Below are positions 11,300-24,317 of a stretch of 64,000 nucleotides of DNA, one piece after another; positions within the stretch are counted from its first letter, which is position 1, and each line of letters opens with the position of its first letter. The translations under genes and the position numbers were made by a program. The notes beneath the pieces are model-generated. The model searched no databases and was not told where the DNA came from. It saw only the letters and a list, made by a program, of their open reading frames with translations. The stretch is from Adineta steineri. Lineage: Eukaryota; Rotifera; Eurotatoria; Adinetida; Adinetidae. The stretch is from assembly GCA_905250115.1 (NCBI GenBank), contig CAJNOI010000026.1, positions 660,790-724,789 of the forward strand, written 5' to 3'.

Positions 11300-12518
11300 G
11301 TTAAGTTTTTCGACGGTATTTGAGATCTAGACGTCGTTGCATTTCTTTGTAGTGAGGGACCATGTTTAATTTAGAATTAGCGCCTACAACATCACGATTT
11401 GCTCTAATCTTGTATCTGGTTTTACATGTCTACAGTGGTAAAATTCGTGAATATGTGGTCAGTTATAGGTTGTATATAATTAGTAAGTTTAACCAATGAA
11501 TTTATTAGTTGTGAGATACAATCTATAGAGTTCATTTGTATGACTGCTGATCACTTCTTAAATATAGATGTCAAATAAAATACTATCTATCTACTTTGAC
11601 CTTATTTGTGAGACAAAATCTGCACATGATAGCCTCGCGTGGCATATCGACATCAAATTCTTTCTTTTTCCTGAATGAAAAGATATTTTTATCTTGTTTT
11701 TTTGAAAAATAGTTTCTCATAATATGAACATGAAATGATCAAAATTTGAGTTCAAGCAATCTTATCTAAAACAAAGTTCTTCAGTAAATAAGATGACACC
11801 ATTTCATGTGACAAGATTTTAGAACAATAAGAAGAAGATTATTTGGAAAATAATAAAAAATTACATGAGATATTATGTCGCGTATCGCACTTTTCAAAGC
11901 GTAATTACTTATCATGTTGTTCAAAGATGTTCCGATAGACAAGTAAAATTATGGTATACTCTATCAGAATAGAATATACTTTCAAGTTAGTCTCTTGATT
12001 ATTACTCATTGAATGGAAAATTTAGATAATTTTTGAGTTTTTGAATATTAGCAATAATTAGTAGTGGAGAATAAACCGTTGATAAAAGATTGATGAGTAT
12101 GTTTCTTTTAATGAAGCTTATGATCTTCTATATGTACTAGTAATAATGTCATCTATTCAATAGAATCGTCAGTTCCTTTGTTTGTCGCTCTTTCCTATTT
12201 ACGCGTTCCTTCTTTCTATTATTCAATTCAGTCTATTCATCTTTCTCTATATTAGCTTATGCACTTAGTTATACTTTAAAAGTATACAATTATTTAGTAG
12301 ACATCGTCATTCAAGGTAGTAATAAGATTCTTTCATCAACTATAACGTTTGTAAACCATAGTTTTGTATCATTCATCATATTCATTCTGATGTAGAAACA
12401 TTAATATAGACTTTACGTTAGATAAATATAAGAAGTAAAACGTTTGATAGATGCTTATATAGCACAACAATAGAAATAGACAAATCCTCGTAAGAGATTC
12501 CATTTCAGTTGTATTATC
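11300..12518. other. Intergenic, upstream of GPCR copy 2
   Basis: About 1.2 kb of AT-rich sequence between the fold-back element and the second GPCR. No gene, RNA or clear repeat was found. Confidence 0.55.
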
Positions 12519-13568
12519 ATGGCGTCATCCGTGGCTATCGATATTCTTCGTTTTACTCAAAAATACTCCCTCTATAGTAATTCGTTTACATTTATCATTG
12601 GCACAATCGGAAATCTACTCAATATTCTTATTTTTACTACACTGAAACTCTTTCGAAACAATCAATGTGTACTCTATGTTGTCACAGAATCAATCGCAAA
12701 TATATTTCAACTAACTACCTTCGCTCTCATCTTTATACTCTTAGCAATATATCAAACTGATCCAGCTAATTCATCACCTTTTTGGTGTAAATTTCGAAGT
12801 ATCATGGTTTCATCATGCACACTTATTTCATTTTCCACAATATGCCTCTCTGCTTCTCATCAATATCTTTCCACAAGTCCTCTCCTCTATTTAAGACAAT
12901 TATCTACAATTAAAACAGCAAGATTTCTTATATGTGCATCAGTTATCATTTCACTATTATTTACTATACCATTTGGTCTATTTCTTGAAATTCGAGCATG
13001 TATTTGTGCTGTATTTAATCAAACTATGTCAAACTATATATCTTATTTCTATTATCCAGTTCTATCTGGACTTTTACCAGTTCTTATTGCATCAGTGTTT
13101 AGTTTTCTAGCATATAATAATGTTCGACGAATAGTTCGAAGACAAGTACCAATAGTTCGACGAAAACTTGATCAACAATTAACAGCAATGATACTTATTC
13201 GTATTATAGTATTTATCGTTTTAACATTACCTTATGATATTCAAGAAATGTATACATATATTGCAAAAGTGAATCAATCAAATCTACTTTATTATGCAGT
13301 TAATAACCTCATTGGAGCAGTTTTAATAACATTGTTTAACTTAAACTATGCGGTAAGATATTATATATGATTTATGTTTTAAACTGTGATTGTTTAGGCA
13401 CCTTTTTATGTATTTGTGATAACATCTGCTCGATTCCGTCGTCAAGTGAAACATGTTTTGGTGAAGAACTGTTGGGGACGATGCAAACGATGGTTTCTTC
13501 ATAGTATAAATAAAGTTCATCCAATTGCGGATACGGAATCACCTGCTTGTAGTGTTGCACTGGAATAA
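12519..13568 (+). CDS. Rhodopsin-like (class A) GPCR, copy 2
   Basis: Two exons, 12519-13352 and 13398-13568, with a 45-bp intron. Exon lengths (834 and 171 nt) are identical to copy 1, giving 334 residues. It is a close paralogue of the 7234 gene across all seven TM segments, with differences concentrated in TM2-TM3, the second extracellular loop and the tail. The same landmarks are present: GNLLNIL in TM1, a Cys before TM3 (FWCKF), H-Q-Y instead of D-R-Y, the basic loop RRIVRRQVPIVRRKLDQQ, and TM7 split by the intron. The first half of exon 2 is nearly identical to the gap-side fragment at 3588. Same-strand spacing of about 5 kb from copy 1 indicates tandem duplication. The ligand is unknown. 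Confidence 0.88.
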
Positions 13569-15193
13569 AAGTACTTATACGTATATTCTTCTGTGCATCA
13601 TATCTTCTATTGTTTGTGATGTGTATTATTTCAAATTGTTTTTATTTGTTTTCAGTTTGTATTGTATAAAATGAATATCAGAAAATGCTTCAACAGAGTT
13701 ATTTATAGAAAAATGATATTTCGAAAAAAATTTTCTTATAAATTATTGTGAGTTATCATAAATTCGAACGTAATGTGAAATTAGTTGGAATAATATCTCA
13801 CAATATAATCATAACTGAACAGTGTGATACAATTAACCCTACGCTGCTGGGCTTATTTGTTTGAAAATAATTAGCAAAAAAGAAATCCATAGAAGTAACT
13901 GATTACTAATTCTATATTAGCTTCGTTTACTGCTTGAGATATAACCCGCGTATATAACACGTTCTATAAGTTGACAGCAACATGAGCCAGAACGACAAAT
14001 AGATAGTTAATATCTAGAAACTTCAGGACCAATGACGCGTATATACCCCACCGGTTTTCAACGAGTTGAAAACATTTCCATCGACATATTTTATATCATA
14101 AAAAAATAAGTTTCAAAATGAATATAATATTATTTACGACAGTATATTAACAGAGATGTTGGTTGAAAGATTATATGACTAATAATGTAAAAATAAAAAA
14201 CATCATGTAAACCTTCTCATTTTCTGTTTTCATAGATTACTGAATCGTATTCAAAGATTAATAAAATAAATATTATGTAGATATATCAAGAAACATTTGC
14301 ATGATTTTTTTATAAATAGGATTTATTTTTCGATTAACGATGATACATTTATTAATGTCAGGTTATATGGTTTAAATATTCACAAATATCTGTTATAGAT
14401 AAACTCTATAATCATTTGACAGTAAATCGTTAGTACTATTGGTACCAAAAGAATCCTTTTATCATTGCTGCGTCGGAAAAAGAACAGATGGCTGTTGACA
14501 AATGTAATATAATCGATTAATCAATCTATTTGTAGATTTTTGTTTTGCGTTTATAAATAAAGCTAAAATAAGAATCGATGTTTGAAAGGTCAAAGATTAA
14601 TATTACAAATTCTTTTGTATTTCTAGACATTAACATGATATTTATATTGTCGACTTTTGTTATTTTCGATATTTGTAATAACAGAAAAAGAAAGTTTTTG
14701 TTTGTCACATATATTCACATAAAAACACTTTTCGTCATTCATAGTAATATATTCACTATTGCATTAATAACCATCAATATGATTCATATAAGTCTATTGC
14801 AAAAGACTAAATATATATATAATAGTAATAAAAAGTTAGTCAATGAATAACACCTATTCATGACGTAATATATGTCAAAATTACATACTATAAGCGAGGT
14901 TATAGAACGTCATATTCATAAGTATCATTGATGAATTTGAAATAACAAGATTTGTTTTACATTAAATCTTAACTAAATATTTATCGGAATTCTTGTGTAT
15001 ATTTTCTTTTCAATAAGTTTTGAGTAATTTCGACACCAATGTATGTATTTGACGACGAAGAATAGTAAAAAAAAACAAATTTTCATTACTATTCCATTGA
15101 AAATTATAATGTCGTATCTGACACACACATATATATATATCGTATACAATAACAAAAGAAAATGAAAACATAGAAAAGAAAATGAAAAATATT
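13569..15193. other. Intergenic between GPCR copy 2 and the DUSP gene (tail to tail)
   Basis: About 1.6 kb. It separates convergent genes, so it should hold two 3' ends. No supportable coding or RNA feature was seen; the open frames near 14526-15155 are AT-rich and atypical. Confidence 0.55.
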
Positions 15194-16754
15194 TTACTGC
15201 GTAATTGTTCTTATCATTTGTTCATAACGTGTTAACTGAGCAAGAAAACTTAAATTAGGATTAATTATTTTTCGTTTATCTTTAACAATCGAATAAGCTT
15301 GATCAAATGTTTTTGAATGATATTTCATTAAATATGCAATAATAAATGATGGACTACGACTAACTCCACCTTGACAATGAACAAGAATATTTTGATTTAA
15401 TAATAAATTTTTATGTATATATTCTAATGTTTTATCAAAATATTGAAGAATATTTTCTTGACATGAATCATTACAAATTAATTGTAAATAATTAAATAAT
15501 TTATCTTGTTCATAATAACATGGTATTGTTTTTGAAATATTTACAATCGATTTAATTTGATTTTTTTCTAATAAATTTTTATCTTTAGCATCATGTGCAT
15601 TACCAAGATAAAGTCCAGGTAAAATTTCTGACATATCATATGAATCAATATCAATTGTTGGTGATGGTAATTCATGATCATCGGAACTGATATTTATTGA
15701 ACTAACATAACATAATGTTGGATAATATTGATAGAATTCATCAAATGATGATTGTAGAATATAAATTGTTTTATTTATATCATATCGTTTGATTTCGTCA
15801 AATATACATTTAATTGTTGATGATAATTGTGGTTGAATTTTTGAATTTGAACATGAAGATGATGATGAAGATGTTGAATCATCATAGAGTATTACAATTT
15901 CTGATTGATTTAAACGATTTAAATGATTTTGATCAAGAAAATTTTTTAAACCACGATTTAATAAACGTTTACGAGATAATTTATCATTAATATTCAATAA
16001 AAATGATTCTTTTATACGTCGTTCATTATATCGTAATGGTAATCCACAATCAATGATTAGTAATTTACCATTTTGATTATTAATTATTGATGTTATATAA
16101 GCTGATAATTGTGAAGATGTTAAAAATTTTGAATAATTATTTTTATCATCTTGTTCATTTTCACTATTATTATTATTATTGTTATTATCAATAACTGAGT
16201 TTGGTTGACAGACAAACATATTTTTATTTGTTGTTAATGATTGACTGAAAGTAATTGATGGTTGATACGACAGGTTATTTATATACGACGTAAAACTTTT
16301 GCGACGTTTATAAGGTGAAGCAATACATGTCGTGTTCTCGAAAGAAAAAGAGGAAAAGAATTGCACATGACGATGATATTGATTATTGTTGTTATTGCTT
16401 GAGTCATTTTCCATGGATTCTATTGGTAGAAAAAAAAAGAACGTGTTAGATGATGAAGCAATGTAAAATATTTGGAGTGCATTAAAAGAGAAGGAAATAT
16501 AAAAATCACTTTAAAACAAATACATAAGATTTTTATCTTGTATAATTACCTATTTTTCGTTTTTTTCTTGAATAAATATCGTCATTACCCAATTCCATTA
16601 CAAAACTATGACATTCATTTTGTTCACTTAAAAGTCGTTTTCGACAGGTCATTGGAGGCATCATTGGGTCATAAGTAGCAGCTCGAAAGAGTTTTCGAGG
16701 ATAATTTCCAGTTGACATTCTTAATGATGATTGACGTGCAAGACATACCGCCAT
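15194..16754 (-). CDS. MAP-kinase-phosphatase-like dual-specificity phosphatase
   Basis: Two minus-strand exons: 16550-16754 (68 codons plus 1 nt) and 15194-16419. The 130-bp intron has GT-AG borders and the phase is restored, giving 476 residues. A shorter start at 16414 is possible but would drop the first exon. The middle region is a rhodanese-like (CH2) domain with LLIIDCGLPLRYNERRI, lacking an obvious active Cys loop, as in MKPs. The C-terminal DSP domain begins near SEILPGLYLGNAHDAKDK and carries the catalytic loop HCQGGVSRS (Cys at about residue 417); a general-acid Asp is plausible in CNDSCQEN. Basic clusters KKRKIES (at the splice junction) and SPYKRRKS are candidate MAPK-docking motifs. 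The expected role is dephosphorylation of MAPK Thr/Tyr. The exact DUSP subtype cannot be set. Confidence 0.85.
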
Positions 16755-18384
16755 TATTTAAGGAATACAAATCTGAAAAATAGCGATATATATATAGTTA
16801 GGAATGATGCAACACCTACGCCTCTTATCTTTTCTCTTACAACAGAAAGAAAAAAATTAGAATCAGTATTACGACATACATTATTCACATGCCTTCTACG
16901 TTATTTCTTAATAAATACGCAGAGAAAATACATTCGATTTAATGCTTATATATACGTATTTGTAAGAAAATGGCAATTTCATGTACGTCACAGGAAAAAA
17001 CTGACTCATGTTACAAAAATGGAGAATTTATTGACTCACCTTTTCATGAAAAACAAAGGAACAAATTGCTTAGTAAATGTCATTTATCCTTTTAAATGCT
17101 TTTTTTTTCTATACTTGCAAATATCATGATTATTTGACCAAAAAAAGCATGACAGATTGTTTTTTTATCACTCGGAAATTCATCTTGAGTTTCTTCCGAA
17201 TGAAGAACAGAAGTAAAAATGACATATATGATTTACGAAATTTTCTCTTCCAACTTACAAAACAAATTCAAATATATGTTGAAATTAGATTAAGAGAAAA
17301 CAAATGACATGTTTTAACAGTATTATATTACAAAAAATGTTTTTTATCGACCTTATCACATGCCTTCTTCTTAATCTTTAGCCTATGAAATTAAATTTGT
17401 TTATCTAAAAAAAAAGTCATATTAACCTATAATAAAATACCTGTAGTATTACCTTTATTTATTAGTCACTTACTTTTCGTAGAATATTGATCATTATATG
17501 TTCTTGATTTTATCTGAAACGAAAGTCAAATATTTAAAGAAGTGGATTGTCTATCAAAATGGATTCTTATATATATATATATTTGTGGAATGCTTTACTA
17601 ATGATTCATATGAAGTATATATGCATACTATAATATTTCGATTAATTATATAGACAGATTATAATATAAATCGAATAAGAGTACTTATAGAGATAATTTA
17701 TACAGTTTCATATTGAAGAATTTTATTGCTATGAATTAAAATATGATGTTGAGTTTGTTTTTAAAGTAAGGTTATTACAACATTTCATAGTAATAACCAC
17801 GTTTGAAAGAATATCAGATGAAACTTTTACGATTACAATTGAGAAACGAAAGAGTAAGATTGTCTATTCAAACGTATAATCAAGTTCAGAAATACGACGA
17901 ATAGCATTCTTCAAATATTTCTCTTCATGTCAAGAGAGAGAAAAATCAATTTCATCTTATCAAAAGAAAATGACTAAGTTATGTATGAAATATTTTCGTC
18001 TTTCCATGATCTAACTTTATAAGAGTACAATCATTCTTATATAAATGAATGGAATTTTTTCACGCATCTATTCTTTCATTGATCATTACTATTAATACTT
18101 TTATTTAATATTAAAATGCTGTTATCTATATACATTATCTTAAAATAATAATAAATCAGTACTCATGACAAGTAAATGAATTTTGTTTTTGTTTAATGAC
18201 CTGGCCAGGGGTCAGACATGGTTGAGCGTCGCACAACTACCCGTTTTATCTTAATAATCTCTAGCATAGTGAAAATAGTATTTAAGTAAACATGAGCCTT
18301 TCATACATGAAATGATATTTTCAAAGAAGCAATATACAAAAAGGATTAGGTGATATCGAGTACATAGAAAAACATATTTTTCCG
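16755..18384. other. Intergenic upstream of the DUSP gene
   Basis: About 1.6 kb between the DUSP start and the 3' end of the third GPCR. Several open frames on the plus strand (16731-17307) are rich in Lys/Phe from AT-rich DNA and have no recognisable domain. The promoter of the DUSP gene should lie in the first few hundred bases. Confidence 0.5.
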
Positions 18385-19439
18385 TTAATCCATGTTAGTA
18401 GCAAGTTCGTCTGATAGTTTTCTTGAAGGAATAATCTGATTTCGATTTAGATGATAGTATCGTTTGCATCGACGCCAGATTTTTTTTACTAAAAACGATT
18501 TTACTTGACGACGATAACGTGATGATACTGCTAAAAATATATAAAATGGAATCTAAAAACAGAAATTAAGAAGAATAATAATAAAATTAGAATAATAAAT
18601 AATTTATTTACTCCATTATTAAGAAGAATAAATGAATTAATAAATGCTCCAATTGAATATAGAGTTATAAAATACATGTAATTTGTTTGATTAATTGAAG
18701 GATTGTACCAATACATATGATAAATAACATATGGTAAATATAAAACAACTAAAACAATAACACGTGTAAATACTAATGCGGTCATTTGTTGATCTAATCG
18801 ACGACGATCAATTGGTATCTGTCGTCGAATTATTTTACGAACATTACGAAAAGCTAAAAGACTAAATATCGATGATATTGACATAGGTAAAATACCCAAT
18901 AAAATTGGATAATAAAAGTATAATTGATAATGAATAAATTTTAAATCTGATAATATACAAATAATACGCATATAAGAATAACTAAATATGCCAATTGGAA
19001 TACTATGAAGTATCCAAATACAAACAGCAATACATGTATATAATCGAGATGATTTAAGTGTATTCCATTGTCGAAAATAAGCTATTGGACTTGTTGAAAA
19101 AAATTGATCAATTGATGCTAAACATACTGTTGTTAATGAAAGTGGTATAAATATTTCAATTAACATCGATTGAATTTTACATGAGATTGTATCAGTAGTT
19201 CTAGTAATGGTTATTGTATTTAAAATAAGTGCGGTAATAAGAGATCCTATGTTCATTATAGATTCAAAAGTAAAATAAAATGAACATGGATTTCCTCGAA
19301 ATAGTTTTAAAGTATTAAATACAAGAATATTTAGAATATTTCCAATAATTCCTAATATTACAATAAAACAAGTACTATATAGAGTAAAGAGTCGAATTCC
19401 TTCAGGAACTGCAACAAACGTTGGTACTATAGACGTCAT
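18385..19439 (-). CDS. Rhodopsin-like (class A) GPCR, diverged copy 3
   Basis: Two minus-strand exons, 18612-19439 (276 codons) and 18385-18552 (56 codons with TAA), with a 59-bp intron at the same place in TM7 as the plus-strand copies. Protein of 331 residues. TM1 has GNILNILVF; a conserved Cys (TISCKIQ) precedes TM3. The end of TM3 reads SIDQFFSTS, so the acidic residue of the D-R-Y triad is retained with R replaced by Q. The third loop (RKIIRRQIPIDRRRLDQQ) and the tail (SRYRRQVKSFLVKK) align with copies 1 and 2. Reading straight through the donor would add an AT-rich hydrophobic tail; the splice is supported by the homologous second exon. An ancient paralogue of the same family. Confidence 0.87.
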
Positions 19440-20686
19440 AAAATATCTTAACTGAATAAATGAACTGTTTTTTTCTTAATATAAGCAGTATTTATATCTA
19501 TTGTTGAATGTCAGTCGCATCAGACAGAAAAAGAAATTTTCTTTATAAACAACAACTGCTTATGTCAGATGGGTGTATTAATTATGAAAAAAATTTTAGA
19601 AGCGTAGGAAGATATTTAGAAATAATAGCTCTGTTATACATAGCTGTTTATTTTTTATAATGTATAAAAGTTAATCATGAAAATTACTGTAGACGAAAAA
19701 AACAAATTGATTTTAGAAATCTCATTCAATAACATTAGAACAACGCTTTCATTGTCAGAAAACAAATAATTATGTGATATGTTGTGTACGTCATCGAAAA
19801 TAAATATTAATATTCTTTTAATTAAATGTCATTTCCATTCAGATAATTTCTGAGTTCATCAGTTTTGCTCATACGTAATAAACTCTTTCAATCTATAATA
19901 AGAAATTTACAAAATATAAATTATAGAAGCTGTACCTAATAGTACGAATACTTCATAATTTGATATTCATCGGTAATAATATTTTCTTGTGTATTCTGTG
20001 TAGATGCATTACTCTTTATCTCAATTCTAATATTTAAAGAATGATTACTAGTCAAATTTATCTTCAAAATATATAACTCTAGAGTAAGTACTAAGTTCAC
20101 GGTACCTATGCACCAGCTTACTGTGAGCAACTCGACAAAACAGACGAAATTATAATTTTTTCTAAATTATTTACTAGTGAAAGACATGCCGATCTCGATG
20201 GCATATTGTGAGAGAACCACCCTAAATTAGTTTGACGAAGATTCGACCAACTCAAGTTTTATATTTGTAAAGCAATGGTCAGATTTAAAGAAACTACCTA
20301 TCATTTTTTAGTTCATTTATATCAGTTAACAAACTCGAATTCGAATGTACTGATAAGAGACTATGTCTATCATTTTTATATCCAATAGATGCCTCTGCTT
20401 TATTGATATTTATAAAATGATGACATCTACGATTATGATTCAACTTATATATTCATTTGATAATTGTACATTAGAAAATATTTTTTCAAAAAACAAAATT
20501 AAAAATAAACAAATATAATATTGGGAAAAGAGAAATATTCTGATTGCTAATCCATTAAATATCCAAGATAATCCGATTGGAATATTCATACATTCTCACC
20601 TTGCCTTACACAGAAATTTTGAAATATTTCAGTCAGTCATTTCGTCTTATTTTTGTCATACTTGAGTCATTTAAAAAATTACAAAG
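19440..20686. other. Intergenic between divergent GPCR copy 3 and NEDD8
   Basis: About 1.2 kb between divergent genes; it should contain both promoters. No specific element could be identified. Confidence 0.55.
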
Positions 20687-20976
20687 ATGATGATCAAAGT
20701 AAAAACATTAACTGGTAAAGAAATTGAAGTTGATATTGATGGAACAGATAAAATCGAACGTATCAAAGAACGTGTTGAAGAAAAAGAAGGTCATTATATC
20801 TCATATGATATCTGAAAAGTTTTATGAATTATTTTATTTTTTTAGGAATTCCTCCTCCACAACAACGTCTCATCTTTGGTGGTAAACAAATGATGGACGA
20901 TAAAACAGTTAGTGAATATAATGTCAATGCTGGCAGTGTTCTTCATTTGGTTTTAGCATTACGTGGTGGATGTTAA
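20687..20976 (+). CDS. NEDD8: NEDD8 ubiquitin-like modifier
   Basis: Two exons, 20687-20789 and 20846-20976, with a 56-bp intron; 77 residues. The product is a ubiquitin fold that follows NEDD8 rather than ubiquitin: [15 protein letters not shown] at the start, [16 protein letters not shown] in the helix, and LVLALRGG at the end, with Ala at the position equivalent to 72, where ubiquitin has Arg; this is the residue E1 enzymes use to tell the two apart. Role: conjugation to cullins to activate CRL ubiquitin ligases. The pro-tail after Gly-Gly is a single Cys, far shorter than in vertebrates, but still requires processing to expose GG. Two adjacent ATG codons open the frame; the first is used here. 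G3BP starts 293 bp downstream on the same strand. Confidence 0.96.
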
Positions 20977-21268
20977 AAAAATGAAGAATTAAAAAAAAAC
21001 AATTAGAAGAGCTATATTTTATCATGTACACACTTCTTTAACTTAATTAAATAAACAAGAAAGATAAATGCGAGAGAATTGCTTCTTTTTTTTTTAAATC
21101 ATGTGATCTTACACAGAAAAAGAAAAACGAATAATGTATTTTAAACGTTCCTTTTTTTAGATAAGAATAAATGATTGAGTTGAATTGCGTAACGAAATTT
21201 TTATTAATATTTTAGATTTTTTTTTAAATGTTTTTCTCGATTATATATTCATATTTGTTATTATAATT

Positions 21269-23159
21269 ATGTCTACAACATCTTCACCCGCAACAACAAA
21301 TGCAACACCACAACAAATTGGTAAAGCATTTGTTGTTCAATATTATCGTCTTCTTCATGAACATCCCGAATCTTTACATCGATTTTATTCATCATCATCA
21401 ACATTTATGCATGATGATCCATTAAAAACTGTAACTGGTACAGAAGCAATTGCTAAACGTATTGAAGAATTATCATTAAAATCACGTCATGTTAAAATTC
21501 GTCAAGTTGATTGTCATTCAACTGTTGGCTCATCAGTTGTTGTACAAGTTTGTGGAGAAATATCATCATCATCAGTCAATGATTCTCAAACACAACCAAT
21601 TATGAAACGTTTTGTTCAAACATTTGTTTTAACACCAGCAGATAATTCAAAACAAAAATATTATGTTCATAATGATATATTTCGTTATCAAGATAGTCCA
21701 ACATCAATATTAATAAATGATAATACAAAAACATCAATGACAACAATAAATAATAATGAAGGTAGATTGGTTAATGATTAATGAAATAATACTATAATGG
21801 TTGTTTGTTGTAATAACAGATATTTTGAGTGTAGAGATATACAAAATATCTCAATTTTACTTGTAGTTTCAACAATCAAGACAAACATTGAAAACTATAT
21901 AAGTTGACTGGGTTGAACAGACAATAATTTGGTTCAAATTGAGCTAGAATATGTGAATAAATATTCTATGATTTTTAGCGAGTATGCAAGTCTTTGTTCA
22001 GTTATCCTATAAAAAGTGTCAAATATCGGTAAGAAAATATTTGAAAAAAGCTATAGACCTATTTGAGGAAAATCGTAAACTTCCATTCGAAATTTTTAAA
22101 TCTAACATCTTTCGAGAATACGCTCATGTCTTGTAAAGAAATGATTTTTGTTTTTGTATTTCAATTTAGTAACATCATTTGAAAGTCCAGCGGATACTGC
22201 GAATTCATCAACAATAATTGAAACACCTATAACACCATCAGCGGCAAATAATATTGAATTTTTTGATAATACAATTGTTGATAAAAAAGAAGGTAAACCT
22301 GAAAAGAATGTTTCTTCAACTCTTAATATAACTCCACCAATAACACCAGTTGTTGAACAAGCAAAAGAGCAAACATCAAAACCTAAATCATATCGAGATG
22401 CTATTGGTAAAAAAGAGAAACCTGTAACAACTACTACATCGACTGAAATTCAGCCAACATCACCACCATCAACATCAACAACAACACCAGCAACACCAGC
22501 AGTAACAGCAACAACTCCAACAACAGCAAAATCAAATAAATCAAATAAACAACAGAAAAAAACAGCAGCAAAATCTAGTGGTACTAATAATACTAATAAT
22601 CGAGCACCACGTGGTCATCCACAAGATGCGAATGATTATTATGATGATTCATGGTATTATGGAAATGTTGAAGAAGGTTATCTCTCAACTGGTTATACAG
22701 ATGATCAAGAAATATTTGTTGGAAATCTTTCAGCTCAAGTAACAGAAAATGAAGTAAGAGCAAAAGTGAAAAACATTTTTGTAATTTTAAGAATTTGAAT
22801 TTTCATAGATTCATGAATTATTTCGACCATATGGTAGTCTTCTTCTTGTTCGTATTGGTAATACAGGATCTCAAGTTGGCGCAGCAAATTTTGCATTTGT
22901 TGTTTGTCAATCAATTGAAATGGCAAAAGCTATTGTTACTGATCATGAAAATCTTTTGAAAACACAAAAGATAAATGTTGAAGCTAAAAAACGTCGCCCA
23001 TTTCCACATACATTTCGTCCAACATATCCAACTGCTGCTTCACCAACAAGTTATCAATCAACTGGTTATCCAGCAGCATCATTCTATAATCAATCGTATT
23101 ATGAAGGTGTTCCTCCTACTCGTGGAGCTCGTCGCGGTGCAAAGGGAGGAACGAAATGA
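21269..23159 (+). CDS. G3BP: G3BP/rasputin-like RNA-binding protein (NTF2-like + RRM)
   Basis: Three exons, 21269-21761, 22170-22753 and 22809-23159, with phases that close exactly; 475 residues. Residues about 13-135 form an NTF2-like domain (GKAFVVQYYRLLHEHPESLHRFY, ending KYYVHNDIFRYQD), the hallmark of G3BP. A long acidic/Thr/Pro-rich linker follows, with an SYRDAIGKKEK block. An RRM starts near residue 345 (EIFVGNLS, RNP2-like) and is split by the 55-bp intron; the RNP1 strand reads GAANFAFVV. The C-terminus is a short Arg-Gly tail (TRGARRGAKGG), smaller than the RGG box of vertebrate G3BP. Known role of the family: stress-granule nucleation and mRNA control in the cytoplasm. The in-frame ATG upstream region (from 21185) looks like 5' UTR, so 21269 is preferred. 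Confidence 0.93.
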
Positions 23160-24317
23160 TTTGTTTTCTTTTTTTTTCTCTTCTTGTTTTGTTTATCATA
23201 ACCTATTAACGTTTGTTTTTTTTCCTTTTTTTGGAGAAAGTGATATTGTTTATTGGTCTTTCTTTGTTTTTTTCATATATTGATGAAAAACTCTCGGGAA
23301 TCTAGAAAAAAAATAGACAAAAGATAATGATAAGTTTGATTCTGGTCTTTCCGCATGATTGAGTTTGTTCTTTGTTCTTTACCTTCTTCATTCTTGTTAT
23401 CTTTGACTTTCAACTTAAATAAACGTGAAACAACATTATTCATTATTCTTTGTTTTTGTCATTATTATATTAGCAAGACAATATCAATCTATAACGATTT
23501 TCTGCTGTTTGGGATAAATAAAGTTATTAGGGGCAACAAACTTAGAATTCATTTACAATAAAATTCGATTTTATATTTTATCTAGTTGCTGTGAAATATT
23601 TAATACAAAAAGTTCTCAGTATCGTGTCATATCTACTCGTTTCATCAGTGTTTCTATCAAGTAGGAAAGGACATGTACTGCCTTCATTTGACTAAATCCT
23701 GGCGTTTTCATCTACTACTCAGTTAAAATTAGTCGAACTATAATATTTTCAACAAGATCCGACCCCCAAAACGGGACGTATGAAGCCACAAAACAAAAAT
23801 GTCTATCGTGTCATAATCTCAAATTCCAGAGGGAGGATTCGTACCTTTTCGATTTCTTCCCATAAAAACAATTTGTACGCACGTCGCTAACGAAAAAGTC
23901 AATCAAATATCTTTTTTAAATCTATACGTGATCGAAAAATGCTTTTACAACACCTAAAGTAACTTGACGTTTGTATAAAATATAAAAAATAGCCATGAAA
24001 ATGTTCTCTATTCGTCAGATAAGCATGTTTCAATTTTTGTGAAGTCACGTCTCTAGCAAATGATTTTGCCCATATGAATATAACTGAAAAAGTAACGTCT
24101 TATCTTCATTTATTCTTCCTCTCATACACTTGTATTCACACCCTTTAAAAAAGTTTCATAATGAACAATATATTGATGTTCAGTAGCGTCATCTAGTACT
24201 GTTAGTAACATGATTCAATGCATCCTATTGACCAATGATTGAATAAATCAAGACGTTGTCTCGTCTTTTTTTTGTTTATGTGATGTAAAAGAATTTAAAA
24301 TAAATTCTATTTTACAA
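23160..24317. other. Intergenic between G3BP and GOLGA7
   Basis: About 1.2 kb holding the G3BP 3' UTR (T-rich) and the GOLGA7 upstream region. Nothing else could be supported. Confidence 0.55.

Noticed and set aside
14526..15155. Several 60-90-codon open frames on both strands
   Set aside because: Composition is that of AT-rich intergenic DNA (Ile/Phe/Lys/Asn), with no domain, splice partner or start context.
18531..18611. Read-through extension of the third GPCR into its intron
   Set aside because: The extension is AT-rich, and the second exon at 18385-18552 is clearly homologous to that of the other copies.
21185..21268. Upstream extension of the G3BP frame
   Set aside because: It lacks an ATG at its opening and is AT-rich hydrophobic sequence that would precede an NTF2 domain that normally starts near the N-terminus; ATG at 21269 is preferred.
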